Shown here: piece after piece, positions 47,153-58,154 of the stretch
Layout of the letters: each line of letters begins with the position of its first letter
How positions within the stretch are numbered: the first letter of the stretch is position 1
DNA from: Polytrichum commune
Taxonomy: Eukaryota; Streptophyta; Polytrichopsida; Polytrichales; Polytrichaceae
DNA: 64,000 bases
Assembly (NCBI GenBank): GCA_950295325.1
Contig: OX485804.1
Coordinates: 17,608,001 to 17,672,000 of the forward strand
Reading direction: 5' to 3'
Program-made: the position numbers and the translations under genes
Notes under the pieces: model-generated
The model's input: the letters and a program-made list of their open reading frames with translations, nothing else
Databases searched by the model: none
Told to the model about the DNA's origin: nothing

Positions 47153-47890
47153 TTATTCGTGACAAAGAATACATCTTCTTGTAGGTATTGGTTCACTTCT
47201 AGATTTCAAGGAGATAGGGTGATTATCAAGCACCCAATAATGGATGGCATCCTTGTCAAGCTCTCCATCTTTTTCTTTCCAATTTCTACAAGCATAACAT
47301 TGACAAGATATGTATGTAAAGACAATTCCTTCCATGGGGCTTAGAAGAAGTATTTTCATATAAGCATTGATGCAGAAGAGAACTTTTGATGTGGAGATAA
47401 CCATACTTCTATCCATTGTAACAACCACATCATCATATGTGGCTTCAATTTCCATTGCCGACTCTGGAACTATGTGTGCCATGTGTTTACCCACACATTC
47501 TAGCTACACTTTCACCAAAGCTTGAGGATTCATGTATTATGCCCCTCCCTGCTCAATAGCACCTACATTCGAAGTGGAAGTAGGGAACTTGGCCTTGAAC
47601 TCCCCTCCATTATTTAGAAGCTCCACCTTGCACCATTTTGTTTTGTAACCTCTAGATTAAACATATCCTAGAAAGCTTGAGCTTTGCGTATGTGTGCAAC
47701 TTTGAGAGATTATCCATGTCTTATGTATGATATCATCAATTTTAACATTACAATGTTGTACTTTGTGTTATTCCGTAATGTCACATGCTACACTAATTTT
47801 CTTCTATCATTCATCCATGTTAAGTCTATAGAACTTTGGAATATCGCATGCACTTCAGTTGCCACTTTGTGTGATATTCCAGAGTTTAGA
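47153..47890 (-). pseudogene. Decayed gene of unknown identity
   Basis: The minus strand reads as protein across about 700 bases with several in-frame stops and at least one frame change. The clearest part (47153-47494) includes HMAHIVPESAMEIEATYDDV, INAYMKILLLSPMEGIVF and GELDKDAIHYWVLDNHP and ends CILCHE before a stop. Upstream blocks include NNGGEFKAKFP and VATEVHAIFQSSIDLTWMND. The stops look like single-base decay of an ancestral ORF of 240 or more codons. I recognise no family. Candidates are a host gene fragment, a transposon protein or an old viral insertion. No intact product can be made. Confidence 0.45.
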
Positions 47891-47899
47891 CTGTCATTC

Positions 47900-48716
47900 C
47901 CTCTCCCTCATGGTAGGTATTTGTAAAAAAAATGAAAAAAAAATGATCGAAAACCAAATACTTACATAAAGGGTTAAATTTCAAAGAAACAAAAACCTTC
48001 AATTTTCTTATGAAAAAAATCAAAATTACTCAAATCCTTGATTTTTTCTAAAAGAGAAAATTTTATTAATCTTTTGACATTCAAATTATTGGTTCATTAA
48101 TTTTACATGATTTGAATGCTTCGCAAACTAATAAAACTTCAATGCTACATTTTTGTCACTTATATTATCAATGTTTATATATCATTCAAGTAGTTGAAAT
48201 ATTCTTGAAATTATATATAAAAATTTAGTCAAAAATTTTATGGAAATGTAATTTCTTGTGAATATTAAAAAAAATCATAATCATTTAAAAACCAAAACCC
48301 GTTCCCACCATTGCAGATTAACAAAAGTCAAATGTGAGATTTTATATACCAACCATAAACAAGTTAACACACATCATAGCGAGAGGGCAACTTGTCCCAC
48401 ACTCCAAGTGTCTCTCCTCTTTACAAAATTTATACTCAAACTCAATTGCCTACTTTCTTATCAAAGAACATGTGTCATTGCAAGAGTAAAACTACAACTG
48501 AGAAATTGAGCCAACCGAATTGTACCCCCGTGCCCAAAGCTAACTAACCTTACCCTAAAAAACAAGCGAAGTGAAAGTATGAGAAGCTTCAACTCTTACG
48601 GTGGAGCTTTGATCTTGAAAGAGGGGGTGGAGGCTCCGCTCTCTTAGGGAATTGTGTTGTCTTACCACTTGAATCCCTTCCACTACATGGTTACAAATAC
48701 TTGATTGTGGATTTAG
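47900..48716. other. AT-rich tract, no gene seen
   Basis: Very AT-rich with A-runs; no motif in the short frame at 48258-48509. Confidence 0.4.
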
Positions 48717-48870
48717 CATAACTTTGCTCAGCGATGTGGGTCCTCATAATATAATAATTGGATGTTAGGAGTTCAACTGTAATATGAGTATCTCTATGTA
48801 ACTTTTTGAGCATCCAATTGTTAAATATGAGGGCCCACGGAACAAGGAAAAAACATTGAATAATGTTATG
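48717..48870. mobile_element. Family D foldback MITE, copy 1 (154 bp)
   Basis: Outer arms CATAACTTTGCTCA and (inverse) CATAACATTATTCA enclose inner arms GGGTCCTCATAATATAATAA(TTGGATG) and (inverse) GGGCCCTCATATTTAACAAT(TGGATG). Copy 2 at 54906-55062 has the same layout. Target duplication unclear. Confidence 0.7.
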
Positions 48871-49523
48871 AGAGTCTATCATCATCTTCACATGTCACAA
48901 ATTCAAATAGTAGAATAGCACTATGATAAGATCATGCAATTCTTGTAACGATTGAACATACGTTTCTGTGAATTCCTCAAAATCAATCAAATTGGGTACA
49001 ATAATGGTCTTGACCTTCAAATAACTTCTTGATGATGTTCCCAAGAACCTTCTCCAAGCCACTCTCCCATAAGATAAGGGGGGCTTAAATAGAAACCTTC
49101 TCCAATTAGCCAACCTCTCCTAGCATATTAAGCACCCAATTAGTACAAGATACTTAGTGATTTGGAACCAAGGTTATAGTGCTTTCCTCATGATTTATGG
49201 AGCTCACATGAATCTATTATTCATTATTGCGTGAAGGTTTTCTTTTATTCTTTAATGATCATATAGGTTCCCCTAAGTGTGGTGACTATTTTAGTCAACA
49301 AATTCTAGATGCATAATTCGGTCTCGTTTAAACTCGTGAAGCCACTACTCAAATGAAGGTGTGTAGTCATGGTAAACGATGAAATCATGTCCGCTTACCT
49401 TAATCAATGTAATGCCATTAGTCAACACAATTTCGTGTGTTTCCGTGAATTCCATGTGTTTTCGACAAGGGTGTGGATGACGTGTCCCAACTAACAAGAC
49501 CTTGAAAGGAAGTGTGTTTTAAA
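48871..49523. other. Tract containing repeat fragments
   Basis: 49140-49400 matches 27530-27830 in order (AGTACAAGAT, CTTTCCTCAT, GGAGCTCA.ATGAAT, TATTCATTAT) and ends in family A-like sequence. No gene. Confidence 0.4.
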
Positions 49524-49525
49524 TA

Positions 49526-50180
49526 CAGTTACCTCCCGCTTAAGTACACAACTTGAACATGTGTAGTTTGTGTGTACTTAGCTGGTAGGTGCGTACTTTA
49601 GGATTTAGGGTTTCCCAAATCGTTACCGCTTGTGTTTCGCTATAGCCGGTAGGTGTGTACTTTAGGGTTTAAGGTTTCCCAAATCGCTTGTGTTTCGCTA
49701 CAATGTCGAAGAAACCAAACGGAAAGCGTCTCAATGAGCATGAACGTTGCGAAATCATCTTGAAGCTTAGCAGAACGAATACTCCGAGTAAAAGGGCTCT
49801 AGCCCGAGAGTACATCGTTAGTGAAGGCGATGTTAACACTCAAGAACTGAATGTCGGTTTAGAAAACGGAGTTATATTCTAGGGTTTTGACTCTCTTTAT
49901 GAGCAGGTTCTTGACATCGAGGATTAGCTGCTCTGCCTTGAAGTTCAATCAGAAGCAGAGGAAACATTTGATGGCCTTAAGAAATCGTTTGAATCATTTC
50001 AGAGCAAGATCCGAGCGGTCGACCTCAAAGCCAAACGCAAAAAACTTCAAAACTTACGCTAAATGACGATTCACGACATGTTCAACTAATAAATCTTAAA
50101 CCCTAATTTTTTTGCCAAAAAATGCGTACTTAACCGGGATGCGTACTTAAACGGGTGCGTACTTAAGCGGGAGGTTACTG
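49526..50180 (+). mobile_element. Pogo/Tigger-type DNA element, internally deleted
   Basis: TIRs CAGTTACCTCCCGCTTAAGT (plus AC) and their inverse match at 21 of 22 positions. They are flanked by TA (49524-49525 and 50181-50182), the duplication typical of Tc1/mariner and Pogo elements. Subterminal repeats occur on both sides: TGCGTACTTAA(CCGGG) three times at 50123-50170, and a 64-bp duplication (49584-49647 and 49648-49700) upstream of the ORF. The interior encodes only the two ends of a transposase (see next entry). At 655 bp it is a non-autonomous deletion derivative. Confidence 0.85.
49703..50063 (+). pseudogene. Pogo/Tigger-like transposase remnant (N- and C-terminal parts)
   Basis: From the ATG at 49703 the frame reads MSKKPNGKRLNEHERCEIIL, then KLSRTNTPSKRALAREY and VSEG. 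This is the helix-turn-helix start (Psq/CENP-B-N type) of Pogo-family transposases, which binds the TIRs. Just after VSEG the match to that domain stops. The same frame then continues through TAG (49880-49882), LYEQVLDIED, a second TAG, FDGLKKSFESFQSKIRAVDL and KAKRKKLQNLR to TAA near 50060, followed in frame by MTIHDMF. The later part resembles an acidic/charged C-terminal tail. The whole DDE catalytic domain, normally over 200 residues, is missing. The stops are all TAG or TAA, as expected from CAG/CAA decay. A DNA-binding-only peptide of about 60 residues is theoretically possible. Confidence 0.7.
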
Positions 50181-50182
50181 TA

Positions 50183-51203
50183 CTGATTTTGATGTCCTCA
50201 ATATCACATTGGCATACATAACAGAAAGAATGGTGTTTCGCATCACTCTTCCTATGACACTTTTCTTTGTGGTGATAAGTCCATGATCTCTTTGTGAACA
50301 TAAAGTCATCTACTTGGCTGCTACAAATCCGTGGTCGATGGCCACATTCATGTACTACAAGCATACAAGTTTGGAGACAAATAACTTGTGTTGATGAGAA
50401 ATTATTCTATGTCATTAGAAATATGTAAATCTATCACAAGAGAATGTTTAGGGTACAAACACAGGAAAGTGGATTGCTTTTGATTCATGCAAAGGTTTAA
50501 GTGAAATTGATTCGAAACTATACACTAACTTTGATTTTTATTTCAAAGGGTCTTACATTTGAAAACCATATTGACTTACAAAGCCAAGCAATATATGTTA
50601 ACAAAGACCGGGGGAAAATGAGAATAAAAGTAAGAATAAAAATAAACGTATTTTAGAAGACAGTGCAAGTAGGTGATATTGAACAAGTAATTTTTATTTT
50701 CTAGATAGAGTAAAATTACATAAAATTGATGATGTTTTGCATACGTTCTAATGATAGCACCCTCAAGTTTATATTGAATTCAAGTACACTGTAAGTATGT
50801 TGGAATTCATAATTGAAAATTCCAAGCTCAAAATATTAAAGGTCATGAAATTTACATGTAAACTAAATTTAGCCATTTTATTTTGAGCACTACTTTTAGT
50901 GATAATTTTTTAAAGATCTCAGCTTGATATTCTATGTTTAAGTACTTCACACCAAAAATTAAAAGCACCCATGAAAAAAAAATCCAATCTAGACAACACT
51001 CTTCTATTGTTTTTAGACGTTTGACCAAACAAGTTATGACTTTTTATGTAGCGAGGGAAGTTTTTTCTTTTGGGTCCACTTGATCATGCTTGAAATAATT
51101 AACATGTTTTCTTATTCTCATTGAGGCATGACGATTGCGTAGAAGTCATATGCCGGTGATGTCCGGTGAGTATATTATAGCCAACGGCATGCACCCCATA
51201 CCC

Positions 51204-51244
<41 letters not shown>

Positions 51245-52269
51245 CTTAGAAGCCTTATTTAGCTCCAAAAGACAATACTCCAACATCAATATGCTTATAA
51301 GCCCACGTGACCACTGCACTTTGTGGACAAGCTTGTTTATTTCGTAGTGGATCCATAGTGTATTGCCGAATGCACAAAAGTGGTGGTGGGCCAAGCAATT
51401 GCTAAAACTATTAAGGGGGGCAGCACCAAAAAGAGTAAAAAAAAACCTTCTCTTAAAAAGTAAAATAAACAAAAATCAGTCTAGACTCCTTGTGCACACT
51501 TTGTAATGAGTAAAAAATTGTACTTCCCTGGATGGAACAAAAGATCGAATAATAAATTCACTCAATTTATTGAGCCGAAGCATTTCTTAATAGCCTGGAG
51601 AAAACTTCTCTCGTACTTCTAGTCACCAACTTGATTGAAGTACAACAAAATTGTTGCCGTTTGTTGGAAGTATTGTGTCGAGGGTGTAAAATAGTGTGGA
51701 TTATTCTAAACCATCAAAATGGATTTAATTCATTCATGTGGCCTATACATTTTTGTACTTTTTAGTTGTATTATCCTCCCACAAGTAATACATAATTTGT
51801 GTGTGTGTGTGTGTTTTTTGAGGGCTAGACTTCATCTATACCACCCTCTTGTTGGTCTGCACACAAGTATATGATTCAAAGCCAACATAAAAATTGAGTA
51901 CTATCAAGGTTCTTGAAGAAACTAAATTCCTGCATCATTTGGGGTTTGCTTGTAGGCGTGCAAAGTTTCTTGTCATTGAATTGAACCATACATAATAGAA
52001 ATATCTTTTAATTTGACTAGAATTTTGAGCAAGAGTTGGTTGTTTTGCATATAGTATCCATGTTTGGTAACATATCAGTGCATGCTCGGAGTTGCCGTGG
52101 AGGATTGCACGAAGAACATTCTGTATGAAATCATTGGGGGGCCAAACTCATTTTAGCACCTCTTGGCATAGGTACCAACTTGGTTCACAATGATTGTTCC
52201 AACTTCCTACATCACTGCCTTGCTTTAACAAAAATTTAATATTAATATTATTAATAATCCTAGAGGATC
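50183..52269. other. AT-rich tract with microsatellites
   Basis: No gene. (GA)n of 34 bp at 51209-51242 and a short (GT)n near 51798-51812. The serine/leucine-repeat frame on the minus strand over 51209 is a repeat artefact. Confidence 0.4.
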
Positions 52270-53290
52270 CAAGAAACTAAATTTTTAATCAAAAGCCATG
52301 TCAAGATAAATTTCTTAACCATCTCGAGTAGCTTTCTTGTCAAAGAGTGTGTGTTAACCTTGAAGACCATTGTCCATGACCATCGTCCATCATGCTCGTC
52401 TATAACCTCACAATGACATTGGACACCCAACACCACACCTACAGTGCCATGTGGCAAGAGTAAATCCATAGATATGGGACTCTACCTCCCAAGTTACCCA
52501 CATGTCAATCTCATCTAAAACATGGCCACAACACTTGCTTATTACAATAGGCATATGGGCCTAGCACATGTGCTTTAAAATAGCCACTTTGAGTATGGCT
52601 ATAGGTGCCACACAGATTGCACATGCCGCAACTCCCGGGGTTTTAGGCCTTCAAGCAACAACAAAACTAGCTTGGGCCTCAATTTCTACTGAGGTAGGCC
52701 TTGGCAAGTAAGTCATCCTTGTGTTTTCTCTACATGGTAACAAAATAATTTGCAAAAAGACATTTTTACTTCCATAATAACAACATTTGTGATAGTTTCA
52801 AGAATACTATATCGCATGAGACAAACAAATAACATTTTATCACAACCACTAAGTAAGCCATGGCGATGTCCACCATGGAACAACAACTTGGCTAAGGTTG
52901 TGGGCACCTCATGTGCCAAGGCCTATAGCCCATGATCCAAGATAAGGCAAATTCACCTTGGTACCTTGCCTTGTGCTAGACATTTGACCACACCAATGTG
53001 AAGTTGTATATGAGTTGACCCCTCCACTTCATGACAATATATTTCACAAGTTGGCACAAATCATCTAGCATATTGGCCCGACCGCTTTTGGACCAACACT
53101 CCAGGGTATTGAAACCCACTTGGAATTGTCCACCCATGTCCGCCTTGCATGACCAAATGGCAATTTTAAAATTGTATCAAAAAGAAATTGGATGTGAGCC
53201 TTATGCAAACCACGTACAAATTTCCCAATCACGACCGGGATCATCCATCCCGGATATGAGTATGCATGCTCTTGAAGGGGATCAATGAAT
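52270..53290 (-). pseudogene. Decayed coding-like tract, unidentified
   Basis: On the minus strand a roughly 1-kb stretch reads as protein with frequent stops: GGQFQVGFNTLECWSKSGRA and NMLDDLCQLVKYIVMKW near 53000-53150; EFALSWIMGYRPWHMRC near 52920; and GVVLGVQCHCEVIDEHDGRW near 52400. The pieces lie in more than one frame. The composition suggests a mobile-element protein, but no catalytic motif is visible and no family was recognised. Confidence 0.25.
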
Positions 53291-53736
53291 GCAACAAGAA
53301 GCCCACCATGAACATGGTGGCTTTGTCAAAATTGTTGAGCATCATGTCAACATGCCCCGCTGGGTGCACTACAATATCATGTATGAAACCACATGAGTGA
53401 ACAAAAGGAGCATTAATTACAAGATAAGCTAACTAAATACATAGCCCAATTTTAATGTGATAAGAATTGTAAATTTACACATAGGGCCAACCCTTATAAG
53501 ATGTCGATAAGAAGTAACTCTCATGCCACCTCATTGGGGGGCGGATTATATATATATATAATCCATGATTACCAATCCATAGATCTAGTTTGAAAACAAC
53601 ACAAAACTTCCCACTATGCACTTGCCCATTCCCGACCCACCCGTTAAAATTTAGTCCAAAATGATGCAATTGGTCCAAGTTCAAATTGTCCGTCAAAGGG
53701 TGCTGACATTCACGAAGACCCATGTACTAATCCATT

Positions 53737-54033
53737 TTGCAATTTGAATTAAGTCATGTCTTGGATAGTATGGTTGATGAGCGTGAAGAAATTCCTTTGG
53801 AACATTATGTAGTGCCATTTGTTGTTGTTGATGGTTCCAAGATCTTTAAAAGTACCTTAGTTAGTCAATTAAATGGCAACCCCGCATTGTCCAAGGATAG
53901 GTTGACTAGAATTTCAGTCCGGTTGTTATATACCAAGCATGAAAAGAAATTATTAAGAGTTGGTGTTAATGATTTCAATCTCAAATTGGGATGTGATTAT
54001 GATGTGGCTTTTGTCACTGAGGCAACAATTTAA
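53737..54033 (+). CDS. Family C element ORF, N-terminal part, unknown function
   Basis: The 98-codon frame includes EEIPLEHYVVPFVVVDGSKI, FKSTLVSQLNGNP and LSKDRLTRISV. It sits between the left end of the element and the segment shared with 25798-26013. The poly-A run and frame change at about 54036-54180 separate it from that segment. Sequence in between still reads as protein (WYLGRV and, in another frame, NRWVEYKEPSDLLEQPS), so the ancestral ORF was probably about 200 codons, now frameshifted. No DDE, HTH or zinc-finger signature is apparent, and I do not recognise the family. It may be an element-encoded protein or a captured host sequence. Confidence 0.4.
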   Translation: MQFELSHVLDSMVDEREEIPLEHYVVPFVVVDGSKIFKSTLVSQLNGNPALSKDRLTRISVRLLYTKHEKKLLRVGVNDFNLKLGCDYDVAFVTEATI

Positions 54034-54182
54034 TTTTTTATTTAAAAAAAAAAAACCAAGTATATGGAAAGCATTGAACACTAAAACTTGGTATTTAGGA
54101 AGGGTTTATAGAATTGTAGAAAATTTGCTAATAGGTGGGTTGAATATAAAGAACCAAGTGATTTGTTGGAGCAACCATCTCT

Positions 54183-54383
54183 ATGGAAATTGGATTGTGT
54201 TGGTACCAAAAAGATCATGGATCACTATGGACTTATGACTTCACATACCATATTATGGTAGACTTAGAAACTATTATTGTATTAGCTACGGTAAATTTTG
54301 TAATAGGAAAAAACATGTATGAGTTACATCCTATAGATGAAAAATGTTTGATGATTTTATCAATAATAAATAAGTACTTTTAA
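54183..54383 (+). pseudogene. Family C element ORF, C-terminal part (homologue of 25798-26013)
   Basis: It contains EIGLCWYQK, WTYDFTYHIMVDLETIIVLA and YELHPIDEK in the same order as 25798-26013, with conservative differences (L/F, V/I), then diverges at the end. It is out of frame with 53737-54033, so this copy cannot make the full product. The shared block is the strongest evidence that family C once encoded a protein. Confidence 0.5.
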
Positions 54384-54905
54384 AGTGAAAAAAAAATCAG
54401 GCCTATTTTCTAGACCATGTTTTTCATTATATATGCATGTTAGGTTTTTTCTTTTTTGATTTACTTTGAACATGCATACATATGTTAGGCTTTCTTGATA
54501 GATAGATAAATAGATAGATAGATAGATAGATAGACATCACTTTCTTTAATGAAAGGAAAATTGTATATAAAGGTGTCGATTTGGAGGTGATGCACGCACA
54601 TTATGCATGACTTTTAACACTAAGTGCACTCCTCAGGGGACATGCCACCGGCACGGCTAGCAATGCCAAGTAATCTAAAACATCCAAATTGGGGATTCAT
54701 CATCGTGATAAATGAAACCACTCACCCAATTCTTGGCTCGATAACGAACCATGACCTAGGAGGTTGTATCCAAGCGATCATCCATGGTTCAAGATTGTGG
54801 ACACGTCTCTCCCAATTTAACCTCCTCCACCTAAGGTTCTAAGGCCTTAAAGTGACACCTTCCTTTTGGTGACATCTATTTTATTTTTTAATGTCAACAA
54901 GTTTG

Positions 54906-55062
54906 TCATAATATTACTCAACGTTCAACTTTCATCATGTGGGCCTTTGTAATATAACAATTGGATGTTAGAAAAGCTACCTGTGGATATTCATATTCAA
55001 ATTGCACTCTCAACATCCCATTGTTATATTATAAGGGCCCAAGTCATCGAGTAATATTATGA
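54906..55062. mobile_element. Family D foldback MITE, copy 2 (157 bp)
   Basis: The outer arms CATAATATTACTC and inner arms GGGCCTTTGTAATATAACAA(TTGGATGTT) pair with inverted counterparts over roughly 60 bases with a short loop. Same layout as 48717-48870. Non-coding. Confidence 0.75.
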
Positions 55063-56946
55063 TGCATCAAGTAAGTCATTATTAAAAGCGATTAATCATA
55101 CGTAACACCAAGTATACAATAGTACCACTCCGGCCATTCATAATAGCGGTGTAAGAAGGATGCAAAAACATGACTAGAATCTAGAAGAGCATCAACTTGC
55201 CCAATCACAATGGCTAATCAAGGATCTATTTGCTCAAGGAAGCAATGTTAGAAGTGATCCCACATAGACTCACATAAACCTCACTAGACGTATTTCACCC
55301 ATTCACTGCACTGCATACAAGACAAAAACTCCTAATAAGTTGGAAACTCTCCCACTCCTCTAACAAGTCAATAGTCTTAGTTTGGGGTTTCTAAAATAAG
55401 TAATATAATGCTCTCAATAATATAAACAAGGTGCTAAGTTTGGAAGACCTTACCCCCATGCGTTATCTTAAGAGTGGCATTTAACCTAGGGTCTATCTAG
55501 TTCCTCACATGAATTTTAGGTATCTACGATTAACTTAGTTTCATCCACATTAGTTGTCTAGTTTCCAAATTCATCCGTATGCATGCATTCATTCCAAGAA
55601 CAAACTTACGAATGAGACGAAAATAGAAAAGCAAATTGAGAGCTGAGTGCTTGGCCTGGGCAGAGCTAATACTAAAACAGAAGTGCCTTTGGAAGATGAT
55701 GAGTCCCATTAGCCTTTTTCAGGCTCCGGGATTTTAAAACCAGTTTGATTGAGAGAGAGAGAGAGAGAGAGAGAGAATTAGCAGGCATTATTATCATCTA
55801 CTCAGATGGATGCAAAATAGGCTTCCACTTTGTTAAAGTGAGGAGAGGAGACAGAGGAACAAGTGGTCGGCCAAGTGGCAAAAACTCCTTCATTTGCCTT
55901 AGAACATTCCACAGAAATAGAAAGTTAATGGGGCCCCTTTCTAATGTCAGCCTGGCTGGGGAGTTCATTATGAAGGTTGTTACATTAGTTGGAATGTGAA
56001 TTGCTTTATGAAACCTTTACAATGGACAACTCCTTACTTAGCCCCACTTTCCCCAACTCTAGTATACATGTACGATCATATGTAGTTCCTTATTATTACC
56101 AAAAGTCTGCCATCGTCCCCCACCTTCTTTGTGTCCGTATCATCATTTCCTCACTTTTAGCTTTAATTTGCATCTATCTTAATTCGCGACTACCCTTCAA
56201 ACCCTAACTTAATGGCTGTAGGAGGGCTTGGAGATTTGTTGGAACTATATGGGTCCCACTAACTAACCCCCCCCCCCTCTCTTCTAGTGCACCCTCACAC
56301 ATTGGCACTTCCCAATGACAAGGTCACTAAGCGGCCGGTTCTCAAGTCCTAAGTCCCAAGTCACTTGAGGTCAATCTATGCAATCTCAACCGTTGACAAT
56401 ATGGAAGTTGGGACTTACCACTTCACACGGGGTTCCAAGTCTCAAGTCCCAACTGTGACACGGATGCCTACATGGCAACATTGTTCTGGAGGTGAGGCTT
56501 GGGACTCGTGTTGCGAGTTGGGTCAAGCCTTTGCAACTATTTTGGTAATATGCACATTTTTCCAAGTTAATGTTGCATTGTGGATGGGTGCCATCATTGT
56601 TTCCGTTTCACTGCAATGTACAATACATAACACTTACCTAAATGGACCAATGACATGCACCATTTCCACCTTTGATTTGTAGTGACTTGACCATGTGGTC
56701 CTCGTAATGGTGGGAAATAAAGAAAATGGTCAAATGACATTTGGTGTTGCATGACAAATCAGAAAGACCATTTTGATAATGAATGTGGCACACTAGTTTT
56801 AACATCACACAAAAATCATATACATATTTGAGGCAGTACTTCCTACTCGCTCCTTTTTCTACCTAGTGCACTTATCAATGTAGTCAACGTGTAGTTGAAA
56901 TGCTTCTAAAGTGATCAACATAGTTCCTACTTGGGTATGCTGAATT

Positions 56947-56985
<39 letters not shown>

Positions 56986-58111
56986 CTCTCATCCATCCAA
57001 CAATAAAACTGGACCCCTAGTAGGTTTGTGGCCGATTCATCTCTAGTAACTTTGACCACACTACTTTGGAATCCTTAAAACTAATTCCAATGTCCAATCA
57101 CCAAAGAATAGTAAGCTCCAAGCCACATACTATTTCAGGGCTTTGATAGTTGGCTGAACGAGAGGGGTACGCTCATATACGATATAATTCTCTTGCCCTC
57201 GCATGAAGTAGGCCGAATGAAGTAGGCCGAGTAGGTCAAAATGGAAGCGAAGGAAAGAAGTAGGTCAAGTAGTAGATTATGTGACTCGCTCGGAGTCTTA
57301 GTCAAGAGAGCGTCGAATGGAGTAGCTAGTGGACCCCCCCGCACGCCCGCGAGGTTGGCATTAGTAGGCTAGTAGCCACTTAATATTACTTAACTAGCGA
57401 TGATGAAAGCGTGGGAACCAAGGGGGTCGTAATAGGGGAGTGCATTTAATGCACAAAGCACCTTGTCCCGCTTAATTTAGCGAGGATACTACGATGGGCC
57501 AAAAGCATCAGTACACCTGAGAATCTCCAAAAGCCACTCAAGCTTTCACCTGTTTTTTGGATTCGATCGATGGGGAAGCTAAGGAAAGGAAACCTCCACC
57601 GTCAAACAGTAGTCCTCGACTCCTCACCAACAAATACTAACATAACGTACTATTACCCCCCCCCCCCCTCCCTTCACACCATTTTTACACACTTGCCTAC
57701 AATAGATTTCTAACGTACTCTCAAAATTAGGAGCAAGGGAACAATGGAAGGGGAGAACTGACGGCTATTTACAGGTGAACCGCTTGGGCTCAAGAATAAC
57801 TGGTCGAAGCTCAAGTCTACAGGAATTTCACACATCATTCTAGAGGAATCTAGAGGAATGTATCCCAAATCAGCAAAGAAAAACCAAACGATCACTACAT
57901 GTAATTGATTGGGCTTGGAGACACCACTAGGATCTGTACCAATCATGTCCAACTTTCTTTCTTTCTTTTCCCCAAACACTAATAGCATGTCCACACTTAT
58001 TGGCGTGGGCGACCAACGAACAGTTCCTACCACCCGGGATCATTTTTAGCTTCAATTTGTCCAGTGAGAGCTCTTGGATGTAACCAATGTTAGTAGAACA
58101 TGTTCACTTGG

Positions 58112-58154
<43 letters not shown>

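Larger units (their letters stand above)
53530..54640 (+). mobile_element. Family C TIR element, largest copy, with ORFs
   Basis: Flanked by a direct repeat CATGCCAC (53522-53529 and 54641-54648; a ninth base, C, also agrees). The ends are weaker than in other members: left CTCATTGGGGGGCGGA, right (inverse) TCCCCTGAGGAGTGCAC, each with about four extra bases before the G-rich core. The right-end region resembles that of 25472-26256, and both carry the same ORF segment. At 1,111 bp it retains more coding sequence than any other copy here. A (GATA)n run lies at 54497-54534. Confidence 0.7.

Noticed and set aside
47096-47344. 82-codon plus frame opposite the 47-kb pseudogene
   Set aside because: Its start is a run of VRVRVRV from a CCGGGT/AAGGGT repeat, and the minus strand gives the more convincing protein reading.
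49590-49690. TTTAGGG words suggesting an interstitial telomere repeat
   Set aside because: Only isolated single units occur within a 64-bp duplication of the Pogo-type element; no tandem telomere array.
51146-51472. 108-codon minus frame with a serine/leucine run
   Set aside because: The run is translation of the (GA)n microsatellite and the rest has no motif.
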